64,000 nucleotides of DNA from Flammeovirga pectinis (lineage in GTDB: Bacteria > Bacteroidota > Bacteroidia > Cytophagales > Flammeovirgaceae): positions 2,294,001 through 2,358,000 of the forward strand of contig NZ_CP034562.1 of NCBI RefSeq assembly GCF_003970675.1. Direction: 5' to 3'. Both the position numbers and the translations under genes were made by a program. Positions 52,875 through 61,910 of the stretch are shown piece by piece; the stretch's first letter is position 1, and every line of letters starts with the position of its first letter. The notes under the pieces were generated by a model that saw only the letters and a program-made list of their open reading frames with translations, was not told where the DNA came from and did no database searches.

Positions 52875-54192
52875 CCTAACATTAGCAGAACGCGACAAAC
52901 AATATATTTGGCATCCTTTCACTCCTCAAACTTTAGCACCTCCACCCCTGCCTGTAAAAAGTGCTAAAGGGTCTAAAATCATTTTAGAAGATGGCACAGA
53001 AATTATTGATGCTATTTCTTCTTGGTGGGTAAACATTCATGGACATGGTAACGAAGAACTAGCAGAAACTATAAAACAACAAGTTCTTAATCTAGATCAT
53101 ATTATTTTTGCAGGTTTTACACATGAGCCTGCTGTTCAATTGGCAGAAAAATTGATGCCACTCTTACCTGGGGAATTCTCTAAAGTATTCTTTTCTGATA
53201 ATGGAAGTACATCCACTGAAATAGCTATAAAAATGGTTATTCAGTATTTCTATAATATTGGAGAAACAAAAAGGAAAAAAGTAATTGCCATAAAAGGCTC
53301 TTATCATGGAGATACATTTGGTGCTTTATCGATGGCTGATAGAAACCCCTTCTCTGCTCCTTTTGATGATTATCTTTTTGATGTTGACTTTATCCCATTT
53401 CCTACAGAAGAAAACTGGGAAGAAGTGAAAACACAAATGCAATCACTTTGTGAAACAGAAGAAGTATGCGGGTTCATTTTCGAACCACTTGTACAAGGAG
53501 CATCAGGAATGCGTATGTACAAAAGTGAATGGTTGGATGATTTAATTGGAATTGCACAGAAATACGGAACACTCTGTATTGCTGATGAAGTAATGACAGG
53601 TTTTTATAGAACAGGAAAACTCTTTGCAACAAATCACCTTACTAAAAATTCTCCAGATATTATCTGTATGTCTAAAGCATTAACTGCTGGATTAATGCCG
53701 TTAAGCTTAACCATCTGTACCGAAAAAATATACAGTGCTTATTTAGATGATGACAGGTTAAAAACATTCTTTCATGGACACTCTTTTACTGGAAACCCAA
53801 TTGCTTGTGCTTTAGCCGTAAAAAGTCTAGAAATGCTACTTAGTAATGAAAGACAAGGTCAGATTACTAATATTATAAATAGACATACTGAGTTCGGTGA
53901 AAAGGTTAAAAAGACCAAGTTTTGCAAATCGGTGAGACAACAAGGTACAATCCTAGCAATTGAATATGATACAGAAAAAGAAACCTCTTATTTTAATTCT
54001 ATAAGAGATGAACTATATGATATATTCTTAAAAAGAAATTTATTATTACGTCCCTTAGGTAATACAGTTTATATAAATACTACTTATGTGATTTCAAATA
54101 GTGAGTTAGATGAAATTTATGACGGGCTTTTTGATGTATTTGAAATTGGTATAGTAACATACAAAACAAATAATTTAGTCTCAACTATTTAA
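52867..54192 (+). CDS. bioA: adenosylmethionine-8-amino-7-oxononanoate aminotransferase
   Basis: About 441 residues, the class III PLP aminotransferase that turns KAPA into DAPA with SAM as amino donor. The N-terminal KQYIWHPFTP is the BioA hallmark, ISSWWVNIHGHGNEEL and SDNGSTSTEIAIKM contact substrate and PLP, and the PLP Lys lies in DIICMSKALTAGLMPL. It overlaps bioD by 8 bases if the ATG at 52867 is used (52855 is also possible). It is the last gene of the bio unit; the first hairpin of the repeat region may stop it. Confidence 0.96.
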   Translation: MNNLTLAERDKQYIWHPFTPQTLAPPPLPVKSAKGSKIILEDGTEIIDAISSWWVNIHGHGNEELAETIKQQVLNLDHIIFAGFTHEPAVQLAEKLMPLLPGEFSKVFFSDNGSTSTEIAIKMVIQYFYNIGETKRKKVIAIKGSYHGDTFGALSMADRNPFSAPFDDYLFDVDFIPFPTEENWEEVKTQMQSLCETEEVCGFIFEPLVQGASGMRMYKSEWLDDLIGIAQKYGTLCIADEVMTGFYRTGKLFATNHLTKNSPDIICMSKALTAGLMPLSLTICTEKIYSAYLDDDRLKTFFHGHSFTGNPIACALAVKSLEMLLSNERQGQITNIINRHTEFGEKVKKTKFCKSVRQQGTILAIEYDTEKETSYFNSIRDELYDIFLKRNLLLRPLGNTVYINTTYVISNSELDEIYDGLFDVFEIGIVTYKTNNLVSTI

Positions 54193-54276
54193 ATGTGTAT
54201 TCTATACTTTGTTATTTTAATAATTTCATACTTTTAGCCATATAAGCAGGATTAATTATATTATTTCTTGTATTAG

Positions 54277-54377
54277 TTAAATTTTTGTCATTAATTAGTA
54301 AACGAAAACAGCAATAAGAAATAGTTTTTGGGTTATTAAAGGAATTAAAAAGTCTCTCACTCTGTGAGGGACTTTTT
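54277..54377 (+). ncRNA. candidate small RNA, copy 1
   Basis: A 101-base unit with 98 identities to copy 2 located 201 bases downstream. It ends in a strong terminator: AGTC-T-CTCAC / GTGAG-G-GACT with loop TCT, then a T-run. No ATG occurs in it, so a peptide is unlikely. Conservation begins at TTAAATTTTTG and runs through the hairpin. TTTCTTG just upstream is shared with copy 2, but a textbook Bacteroidota promoter is not evident. It may also act as the bioA terminator. Strand is chosen from the T-run. Confidence 0.5.
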
Positions 54378-54477
54378 TTATTTTCACCAACTACAAAAGA
54401 ATCAAATCCTTTAACTTTTATAGTTTAATGTCAAAAAATACTAAAAATGTAATAAATACATTTTTTTCTTGCAATTA

Positions 54478-54578
54478 TTAAATTTTTGTCATTAATTAGT
54501 AAACGAAAACAACAATAAGAAATAGTTTTTGGGTTATTAAAGGAATTAAAAAGTCTCTCACCTTGTGAGGGACTTTTT
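54478..54578 (+). ncRNA. candidate small RNA, copy 2
   Basis: Second 101-base unit, differing from copy 1 at three bases: one G/A in the body, and TC to CT in the terminator loop side. The stem AGTC-T-CTCAC / GTGAG-G-GACT is intact and only the loop changes (CTT). That is the pattern expected if the hairpin is under selection. It is followed by TTTTT. A 100-base AT-rich spacer separates it from copy 1. Confidence 0.5.
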
Positions 54579-54828
54579 ACGTTAAATACAATTCTAAAGC
54601 TATAATAGTCTACATATTATTTTATTAATAAAGTCGCCATTACCTGTTTATTCAATTACTATTATTAAATTTGACTCATACTATTTGTGATTGTATTGAA
54701 TCAAGTACTTATATTTTTTAATTTAGTTCTACAATATTATATCAGAAAGTCTTGTATATTGTAGTAAGTACTTACAGCAATTGTTATCTAGTCTTAGCAA
54801 TTTATAATTTTACTCTGTCAAAAAAATA

Positions 54829-56031
54829 ATGAAATCCCATTTCATAAAAACCTTTATTGTAACACTTCTGTGTTGTATTCAATTTAATGTTCTTGGTCAA
54901 GATGTAGCTTCGTCAGACTCAACAATAGTAGAAAGTTTAATTGATGCTGATACTACAAAATCTGGAAAACCAAGAAAAAATTTACGCTTTAGCATACTAG
55001 GTGGCCCTGGATATACTCCAGATTATGGCTTCTTAATTGGTATGAGTATGTTGTTTACATTTAGAATGGATAAAGATGATAAAGAACTTAAACGATCTGT
55101 TGTACCAATTGCAGGTGCTTGGTTAAGTTCTGGTGGTTTTAACTTAATTGCTAAACCACAACTATTCTTTAATCATGATAGAATTAGATACTTTGGTCAA
55201 GTTCAATACAGAAATAATTATGATAATTATTATGGTGTTGGGTTCCTTAATAACCAGAGTATGGAAAGAAGTGATTCCACAACACAGTATTTTCAGAATT
55301 CTATTGCCATTTTTGGTTCTGTACTTTTTCGTTTAAAAGACTCCGACTTTTTTGTAGGTCCCTCTTTCGATTACACAAACAGAAATTTATCTGAAATCTC
55401 CGCTGGAGTAGCTTCAGACCCAACATATATTGAACAAGGTGGTACTGATGCAGGAATGAATATACAGAATATAGGTATAGGCTTTGAAATTTCTTATGAT
55501 ACTAGAGATATTCCAGCAAATGCATGGAGAGGAATTTATTTTGACATTACTGCCAGGTATTATGATCAATGGATGGGTAGTGATACAAAGTGGGGATTTT
55601 TATCTGCTGAGTATAGACAATATAAACTTCTACCCTTTTTAGGTAAAAGAAAAGTACTCGCATGGACTGGTAAAATTAGATCTTCTTATGGCGATGTACC
55701 TTTTACAGATATGTCATTAATTGGTTCCCCATTCGATTTAAGGGGATATTACTTAGGACAATACAGAGATAAAACATCTGCATTTGCAATGGCTGAATTT
55801 AGATCAATGTTTAATTCAAAATCAAAATTGATTTCTAAATTAGGTTATGCAGTTTGGGGTGGTGCAGGTATGGTAGGACCAGATTTATTCCATCCAGGAG
55901 GACTGTTACCAAACTTTGGAGCAGGTTTACGTGTACAAGTACAACCAAGAATGAACTTTAGAATTGATTTAGGACGTGATCCTTTATCAAAACAAAACCT
56001 AGTCTATTTTAATATGACAGAAGCTTTCTAA
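54829..56031 (+). CDS. Omp85-type barrel-only outer-membrane protein
   Basis: A 400-residue exported barrel with a signal peptide ending at VLG-QDVAS. A short linker follows, and then the barrel: RFSILGGPGYTPDYGFLIG opens it. The Omp85 loop is visible as SLIGSPFDLRGYYLGQYRD. GVGF- and FGAGLRVQVQPRMNF-type strands and a terminal NMTEAF end it. No POTRA domains. It has the same architecture as 44210-45289, but the proteins are not close copies. Function is unknown; Bacteroidota use many such barrels beside BamA. Confidence 0.85.
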   Translation: MKSHFIKTFIVTLLCCIQFNVLGQDVASSDSTIVESLIDADTTKSGKPRKNLRFSILGGPGYTPDYGFLIGMSMLFTFRMDKDDKELKRSVVPIAGAWLSSGGFNLIAKPQLFFNHDRIRYFGQVQYRNNYDNYYGVGFLNNQSMERSDSTTQYFQNSIAIFGSVLFRLKDSDFFVGPSFDYTNRNLSEISAGVASDPTYIEQGGTDAGMNIQNIGIGFEISYDTRDIPANAWRGIYFDITARYYDQWMGSDTKWGFLSAEYRQYKLLPFLGKRKVLAWTGKIRSSYGDVPFTDMSLIGSPFDLRGYYLGQYRDKTSAFAMAEFRSMFNSKSKLISKLGYAVWGGAGMVGPDLFHPGGLLPNFGAGLRVQVQPRMNFRIDLGRDPLSKQNLVYFNMTEAF

Positions 56032-56064
56032 TACTAATTAGAATTCAAGATTTGAAAAATACAC

Positions 56065-56106
56065 AAAAAAACGGATGACCTAAGAAATTAAGTCATCCGT
56101 TTTTTT
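56065..56106. terminator. bidirectional intrinsic terminator
   Basis: A 15-bp stem (56065-56079 with 56092-56106) around ACGGATGAC / GTCATCCGT, with A- and T-runs on either side. It lies between the convergent Omp85-like and cysQ genes. Confidence 0.9.
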
Positions 56107-56121
56107 ATTGTGAAAATAAAA

Positions 56122-56880
56122 TTATTTACCCAATACTAAGAAACTTCCATTTAGTAAGTTTTCTTTATTGTATTTAAATAATTCATCTTCCGTATTTCCT
56201 TTATAAACAGTTCCTCCTGCAGCTTCAACCACAGCTTGACCTGCTGCTGTGTCCCACTCCATAGTTGGACCATGGCGATAGTAAACATCAGCTTTACCTT
56301 CTGCTACCATACAGAATTTTAAAGAACTACCTACAGACATTGCATCTGTAACATTGTATTTTTCTAAAATTTCTTCTTCTGCTGGGTTTGCATGAGATTT
56401 AGAACGAACAGCGATTCTATTATCGTCTCTCCATTTCACTTTTATTGGATCAAGAATACCATCTTCTCCTTTTTTTGCACCAACACCATCTACTCCAATG
56501 TAGATTGTATCTTTAACAGGTACATAAATAACTCCTAGAACTGGCTTTCCATCAGAAATCAAAGCTATATTAACAGTAAACTCTCCATTTCTATTAATAA
56601 ATTCCTTTGTACCATCTAAAGGATCTACACACCAATAAGTTGTCCAATCTTTACGCTCATCATAAGACATTTCTTTGCCTTCTTCGGAAAGGATTGGATA
56701 ATCAAATTCTAATAAACCTTTCATAATAACCTCATGAGAAGCTTTATCAGCTAAAGTAAGTGGAGAATCATCTGACTTAATTTCTACGCCAAGATCATCT
56801 TGTTTATAAATTTCTAAAATTGCATGTCCTGCTTCAATAGCAATTGTCATGCAATCTTCTGAAAGTTGTTCTAAGTTCAT
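56122..56880 (-). CDS. cysQ: 3'(2'),5'-bisphosphate nucleotidase
   Basis: A 252-residue member of the inositol-monophosphatase superfamily, CysQ type. It hydrolyses PAP (3'-phosphoadenosine 5'-phosphate) from sulfate assimilation. Metal-binding motifs are visible: the Glu of PILSEEG, WCVDPLDGTKEF (D-x-x-D-G-T) and MEWDTAAGQAVVEAAGG. Length is normal. No other sulfate-assimilation gene is in the window. Confidence 0.93.
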   Translation of the reverse strand: MNLEQLSEDCMTIAIEAGHAILEIYKQDDLGVEIKSDDSPLTLADKASHEVIMKGLLEFDYPILSEEGKEMSYDERKDWTTYWCVDPLDGTKEFINRNGEFTVNIALISDGKPVLGVIYVPVKDTIYIGVDGVGAKKGEDGILDPIKVKWRDDNRIAVRSKSHANPAEEEILEKYNVTDAMSVGSSLKFCMVAEGKADVYYRHGPTMEWDTAAGQAVVEAAGGTVYKGNTEDELFKYNKENLLNGSFLVLGK

Positions 56881-56980
56881 TTTTATCGAATTCTATTTTT
56901 AATATTAACAGTAAAGTTAACTTTATTTTAATCTAAAGCTATATACGAGATACTCTTATCTATGTTGCTTAAAGAGAGCA

Positions 56981-57883
56981 CTACATTATTACATGTGGTC
57001 TCACAGGCTTTAAAGGTTCTGGTAACGTTATGTTACCTAATTCATCTTTAATATTAATCTCAATAGTTCTAGACAACGTTAACATTGGAGTATCAGAAGA
57101 TGTATTTTCAAATGGGTCTTGTAGATAAGTAGCAATTCTTTCTATTACTAGAAATGCCATGGCTAACGTTAAACTTGTAACTAATAAAACCAATCCATTT
57201 GTTTCTACTAAACCATAAGGAACAGAGAAAATAAATAAATAAATTAATATCTCTAATAATAAAGTGTACATACTCGGGAAAACAGTATTCTTAATACGTT
57301 CACATTTACCCATTGAGTCTGTTAAATTAGTAAGAGTTTGATCTAATTGTACTAACTGATAGCTATCAATATAATCTAATTTATGCATTTGTTTCAGCAT
57401 TTTAGCATTAGAATATAACAATGCATTCGGCACGTTTTTACTTTTTTGTAATGCAGAAAGCTCCGTTTTATTAATAAGGTTAGATATATCTCTAGTTGGG
57501 TCTTGCCTTCTTAAATGTCTTGTTAAAGAATAACACCAAGCACATTGACGAGAAGCCATTTCTACAATCATTACCCTCGCTTTAGGATCACTAGAAGAAA
57601 ATGTCATCAATTGTCTAACCCAACTTCTTGAATCGTTTACTATAGCTCCCCAAACCATTCTTGCTTCCCACCATCTTTGGTAAGATGAATTCGTTCTAAA
57701 AGCCAATAATAATGAAATTGCCGTACCTGGAACTGTAATAATCCCTAGAGGTAAACTAAGGTTACTTAACATGTGTTCATCATCTAAAATTGACAAAAAC
57801 AACATATAAATAGTAATGATTAATACAGAGAACCATAAATCTTTAAACAGTCGTTTCCAGGGAATATAAAGTCTTGTAACCAT
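56981..57883 (-). CDS. bestrophin family membrane protein
   Basis: A 300-residue protein of the bestrophin/YneE family, forming anion or cation channels in the inner membrane. Typical features: the N-terminal membrane-hugging segment LYIPWKRLFKDLW, LLLAFRTNSSYQRWWEAR (pore-lining TM2 region with the FRTN motif), VWGAIVNDSRSW, and a final DELGNITLPEPLKPVRP. There are four hydrophobic segments. Ion selectivity cannot be read; bacterial homologues such as KpBest prefer Na+. Upstream of it, 299 bases to the next gene contain no recognised element other than a TACATTTG box at 57957-57964. Confidence 0.9.
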   Translation of the reverse strand: MVTRLYIPWKRLFKDLWFSVLIITIYMLFLSILDDEHMLSNLSLPLGIITVPGTAISLLLAFRTNSSYQRWWEARMVWGAIVNDSRSWVRQLMTFSSSDPKARVMIVEMASRQCAWCYSLTRHLRRQDPTRDISNLINKTELSALQKSKNVPNALLYSNAKMLKQMHKLDYIDSYQLVQLDQTLTNLTDSMGKCERIKNTVFPSMYTLLLEILIYLFIFSVPYGLVETNGLVLLVTSLTLAMAFLVIERIATYLQDPFENTSSDTPMLTLSRTIEINIKDELGNITLPEPLKPVRPHVIM

Positions 57884-58182
57884 TAAGTAATTTTGATTTG
57901 GATGAATAGAATATCATGTAAATATAGAAAGATTAGTAATTAAATAAATAATAATTTACATTTGAATAAATGTTAATGGATGTATCTGTTAAATAAAAAT
58001 GAAAACTAAATAAAACTTTATTTTACAGTACAACCCTTTACTTTACCACTTTTATATTATGAGGTAAGAACTATTAATTTACATTCTAGTAAAAGAAGTA
58101 TTTTAATTTATGCCTACCAATCAATTAATAATATAAATTTAAACTGTACAACTCTCATTGTTTCTACTCAAAAAAAATTATT

Positions 58183-59799
58183 ATGAACAAGCTATTTAAA
58201 AAGGTGTCGTATGCCTTACTAATTTTCATTGGCTTTTCTTGTAGTAATCAAGTGCAAGAAAGCGCACTAGCTCCTACAGAAGAAGAGGCTTCTAACATTA
58301 GAATGCCATTTAGCCAAAAAACTTTTCTTTGCGATAATAAATCTGGAATCGCAAATATTTATGAAATCGACTATGATTTCCAAGGTTTATCTGGTGATGC
58401 AAACCTAACTAAAATCGCGTCTATCAAAGGACATAGCCATATTGCTGTTTCTCCTGATAAAAGATGGGTTGTAGTTGTTGGTAATGGCAGCGGGAAAATT
58501 ACATTAGTTGGTATTGACACAGATAATGCTGGCCAACTTGTTGGTTACCTAGTACAAGGAAAACCAAGAATTACTCAGGTTGATTTTGATATGGATGACA
58601 AACTATTCATAGCTGGTAAAAAATTCTTAGAAATTGCTACTCCTGTTGGAGGTTGGGGCGCTTCTGAAGGTTCTATTCTTGCTAAAACAAAATACCGCAG
58701 TATAACTGGTGATTTAGATATTGTAACTTCTGATGAAGAAGAAAATCTTGTTGATATTGAAGAAGAATACTTCAATGAAGATGATCTTAAATCTACAAGA
58801 CCTAAATTTGCTGGTGGAGATATACTTTTCACTCAAAACTCTTCTGAAACAGATGGGTTTGAAGCAGAACACCTTGTTTCTTTCACAAGACACCAAAAAG
58901 GTAAAGCAATGCTTGTTAAAATAGGCACAAAAAATGGCAAACCTCATGTGCAAAGTAAGCTTTTATTCAAATTAAATGGACAGAAAAAGGTAACTGGTGC
59001 TGCATTAGTTGGAGACAATCATTTTATTGTTTCTGCAAACGGACAGACAAAGTTTAAAATTTATTCTTTCAGTGGTGATGTTATCGCTACACCAACAATT
59101 AAATTAGATGGAAGCAATTTCAAACATGCAAATGGTGACCTTGCTTCTACGCAATCTTTTGATAAAAATAGTATTAATGACGTTGACAACGCATTAAGCT
59201 CTAAAGAAATTGATGGTGAATATTTTGGCGAATGGTATAGAGGTTACAACGATGCACACCAATATGCAGAAATGAAACTTTACCGTCCTGGTGTTTCTAT
59301 TCAAAACTACCCTTCTTTAGATTTAAGTGAAGATAATTTCAATATCTCAAAAGAATCGAGAAGAAATTCTGCAAATGCAGATTTAGCTGATTACAGAAAA
59401 AATGCGGCTAAATTTACTTCACTAGGTAAAAATGATGGCTATGCTTTATTACGTTTCCCTGCTGCTTTAACAGTTTCTGATAAAACTACAATTCAAGTAG
59501 TAGAAACAACTTGGGGTAAATTAGCTAATTATGAATCACAAGCTGATGCAACAACTGCTTACAACGAGTTAGCATCTGTTTATGTAAAAGTTTCTACCGA
59601 TCGTTTCTATACGCAAGGTTTTGAAAATAATGATTGGATCAAAATTGGCGATGCTCATATTGCTAATAATGAATTTACACTATCTAATATCAACGGAATT
59701 GAAGTTGGAGATAAAATTCAATGGATCAAAATAGTTGATGATCAATCTAAAACAGGTGACGGTTTCGATATTAATTTTATTTCTTCTTTCGAAAAATAA
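58183..59799 (+). CDS. large lipoprotein with propeller-like repeats, unknown function
   Basis: A 538-residue protein with a lipoprotein signal (LLIFIGFSCSN, Cys at 20). The N-terminal about 300 residues contain propeller-like blades (HSHIAVSPDKRWVVVVGNGS, KITLVGIDTDN). The C-terminal about 150 residues form a beta-rich domain ending in WIKIVDDQSKTGDGFDINFI, similar to C-terminal domains of other Bacteroidota surface proteins that describe 'xxGDGFDxDFV'. No catalytic motif is seen. It is likely anchored to the outer membrane and exposed. It is a single gene with a perfect palindromic terminator. Confidence 0.75.
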   Translation: MNKLFKKVSYALLIFIGFSCSNQVQESALAPTEEEASNIRMPFSQKTFLCDNKSGIANIYEIDYDFQGLSGDANLTKIASIKGHSHIAVSPDKRWVVVVGNGSGKITLVGIDTDNAGQLVGYLVQGKPRITQVDFDMDDKLFIAGKKFLEIATPVGGWGASEGSILAKTKYRSITGDLDIVTSDEEENLVDIEEEYFNEDDLKSTRPKFAGGDILFTQNSSETDGFEAEHLVSFTRHQKGKAMLVKIGTKNGKPHVQSKLLFKLNGQKKVTGAALVGDNHFIVSANGQTKFKIYSFSGDVIATPTIKLDGSNFKHANGDLASTQSFDKNSINDVDNALSSKEIDGEYFGEWYRGYNDAHQYAEMKLYRPGVSIQNYPSLDLSEDNFNISKESRRNSANADLADYRKNAAKFTSLGKNDGYALLRFPAALTVSDKTTIQVVETTWGKLANYESQADATTAYNELASVYVKVSTDRFYTQGFENNDWIKIGDAHIANNEFTLSNINGIEVGDKIQWIKIVDDQSKTGDGFDINFISSFEK

Positions 59800-59831
59800 A
59801 TAATAATACAGTTTATATTATTTAATTGATG

Positions 59832-59859
59832 AAGAGACTACTAAATTTAGTAGTCTCTT
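59832..59859 (+). terminator. intrinsic terminator
   Basis: A perfect 14-bp palindrome (AAGAGACTACTAAA / TTTAGTAGTCTCTT) followed by TTTTTTG. Its central bases must form the loop. Confidence 0.85.
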
Positions 59860-59885
59860 TTTTTGACTAAAACCATTTTATTATA

Positions 59886-61049
59886 ATGAACTATAACTTT
59901 GACAAACCAATAGATAGATTACAGACAGATTCTGTTAAATATGGCTTACGAAAAGTCCTATTTGGTACAGAAGATATTATCCCGCTCTGGGTTGCTGATA
60001 TGGATTTACCTACAGCTCCTGAAATTACTGCAGCACTTGTAGAAAGAATGCAACATCCAATATACGGTTACACATTACAAGGAAATTTATTTTGGAAGGC
60101 AGCAATAGATTGGATTAAAAAGAGACACAACTGGGAGATTAAACAACATGAATTCACTTTTACACCAGGAATTGTTCCTGCAATTGGTTTTTTAGTTGAA
60201 GCACTTACCAATATCAATGAAAAAGTTACCATTTTTTCTCCAGTATATGGCCCTTTTAAAGATAACATAATTGGTACGGGTAGAGAATTAGTTGATATAC
60301 CTCTAATTAATCAGAACAATTACTATTACATCGATTTCGAGACGTTAGAAAATGAAATGATTAATGGATTAAAATTAATTGTATTCTGTAACCCTCAAAA
60401 TCCTTCTGGTAGAGTTTGGAATAAAGAAGAACTTCAGAAATTACTTCTATTATGTGATCAATATGATGTTAATATTATTTCAGACGAAATCCATGCAGAT
60501 CTAGTACTTTTTGATGCTATACACATACCTTTAGCTAGTCTTTCAGAAATTGGAAAAAAGAGAGTCGTAACTTGTATGGCTCCTTCCAAAACATTCAATT
60601 TAGCAGGTTTAAATTGTGCCTATCTTATCTTTAAGAATAAAGAATTACAAAGAAAATATCTAGCTAAAGTAAAACATCTTCATTTAGATTTCGGGGGCAT
60701 TGTAGCTACAACGTCTCAAATAGCTGCTTATAACAACGGAGAAAATTGGTACCAAGAAGTGAAGAAATATTTTGAAGGTAATATCAATTATATTATTGAA
60801 GAACTTTCTGACTCTCCCATCACTGTAATGAAAACAAACGCTACTTATTTACTCTGGTTAGACTGTAGAAAGATTTCAAACAATAATAAAATATTAAAAG
60901 AATTTTTTCATAAAAAAGCTAAAGTGGGTATTCAAGATGGAGAAATGTTTGGTTTAGCCGGACAAGGATTTATGAGAATGAATATTGCCTGTGCAAGGTC
61001 GATTTTAAAGGAATCTGTAAAAAGAATAAAAATTGCATTAGATAAATAA
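59886..61049 (+). CDS. patB: MalY/PatB family PLP-dependent lyase/aminotransferase
   Basis: A 387-residue fold-type I PLP enzyme of the PatB/MalY group. The opening YNFDKPIDRLQTDSVKYG followed by IIPLWVADMDLPTAPEI is the hallmark. CNPQNPSGRVWNKEEL and SDEIHADLVLFD contact PLP, and the Lys is in MAPSKTFNLAGL. By family it cleaves cystathionine or other C-S bonds (beta-lyase), giving homocysteine or sulfide. The Met/Cys context is not shown by the neighbours. The start is 27 bases after the terminator of the upstream lipoprotein. Confidence 0.92.
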   Translation: MNYNFDKPIDRLQTDSVKYGLRKVLFGTEDIIPLWVADMDLPTAPEITAALVERMQHPIYGYTLQGNLFWKAAIDWIKKRHNWEIKQHEFTFTPGIVPAIGFLVEALTNINEKVTIFSPVYGPFKDNIIGTGRELVDIPLINQNNYYYIDFETLENEMINGLKLIVFCNPQNPSGRVWNKEELQKLLLLCDQYDVNIISDEIHADLVLFDAIHIPLASLSEIGKKRVVTCMAPSKTFNLAGLNCAYLIFKNKELQRKYLAKVKHLHLDFGGIVATTSQIAAYNNGENWYQEVKKYFEGNINYIIEELSDSPITVMKTNATYLLWLDCRKISNNNKILKEFFHKKAKVGIQDGEMFGLAGQGFMRMNIACARSILKESVKRIKIALDK

Positions 61050-61093
61050 TTAATAATATATTTGTAAAAAGTCTCTTCAATAAAATAAACAAC

Positions 61094-61903
61094 ATGCAAC
61101 GCATTAACGCATTATTAGCTCTAGGGCTGTCTACAACTTTATTCTTTTCATGTTCTTCTTCTGATGATAATGGAGACCCTGCCATTCTACCAGAAATTGG
61201 AGATGCCGCATTTGAAGATAACTTATCTTTAGATAAATGGGAGAATACAGATTACGGTACAAACTCTGATACTTATGGCACTCCGACTGGATGGGAAACT
61301 TCAAATCCGGGTACATCATTTCTTTCTGTAGTAAATGTTTACGAAGAAAAAGATGATGTTATTAGTGGAAGTGCTGCAAAATTAGAAACAAAAGCAATTG
61401 GTATTACAGGTATAGCATCGTCAACATTTTATACTGGAGCTTTTAAGTTAGACCTTTCTGACCCTGCAAAAAGTGCTCAATTAGGCGTACCTTTTGATAA
61501 ACGTCCTACATCTTTATCATTCAGTTATAAATATACTCCTGGTGATAACTACCAACAATTTACTGGAGTTACAGGAACTGATATTACAGGTATAGATTCT
61601 TGTTTAGTATACATGTATCTTCAGAAACGTAGTGGTGATGACATTAAAAGAATTGGTACAGCAGCTTTACAAAGCAGTGAAACAATCTCAGATTGGACAC
61701 AAAAAACTCTTGATGTAACTTACGGTGAAATTCCAAACGCAGGCGCTGGATTTAAATTAAGACCAGAAGAAACAGGTTGGGCAAATGCAGACGAAACACC
61801 TACACATGTTATTATAGTTTTTGCATCTAGTAGTGCTGGAGATTACTTTAGAGGTTCTATTGGAAGTCTAATGTATGTAGATCAACTTTCTATTAGCTAC
61901 TAA
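61094..61903 (+). CDS. PCMD-domain lipoprotein
   Basis: A 269-residue lipoprotein (lipobox LFFSCSSSD). The mature region fits the PCMD (putative carbohydrate metabolism) domain: TPTGWETSNPGTSF, later ISGSAAKLETKAIGITG, and RPTSLSFSYKYTPGDNYQQF. It ends with FRGSIGSLMYVDQLSISY, a jelly-roll-like strand. The family is typical of Bacteroidota surface proteins, with sugar binding suspected rather than shown. It is followed after 7 bases by an outer-membrane barrel gene, a pairing that suggests the two work together. Confidence 0.8.
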   Translation: MQRINALLALGLSTTLFFSCSSSDDNGDPAILPEIGDAAFEDNLSLDKWENTDYGTNSDTYGTPTGWETSNPGTSFLSVVNVYEEKDDVISGSAAKLETKAIGITGIASSTFYTGAFKLDLSDPAKSAQLGVPFDKRPTSLSFSYKYTPGDNYQQFTGVTGTDITGIDSCLVYMYLQKRSGDDIKRIGTAALQSSETISDWTQKTLDVTYGEIPNAGAGFKLRPEETGWANADETPTHVIIVFASSSAGDYFRGSIGSLMYVDQLSISY

Positions 61904-61910
61904 TAAGTAT

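Larger units (their letters stand above)
54193..54828. other. 636-base gene-free region carrying two tandem small-RNA-like units
   Basis: No credible coding frame. It contains two 101-base copies (54277-54377 and 54478-54578), described separately, and an AT-rich tail with the palindrome TAAGTACTTA near 54766. The left part also holds the 3' end of bioA. The rest shows nothing recognisable. Confidence 0.7.

Noticed and set aside
54277-54578. A CRISPR array
   Set aside because: Only two 101-base copies with a 100-base spacer, each ending in a terminator; wrong repeat and spacer lengths and no cas genes.
54277-54578. Terminal repeats of a transposon or integron-type element
   Set aside because: The copies are direct, enclose no gene and have no attachment-site or recombinase signature.
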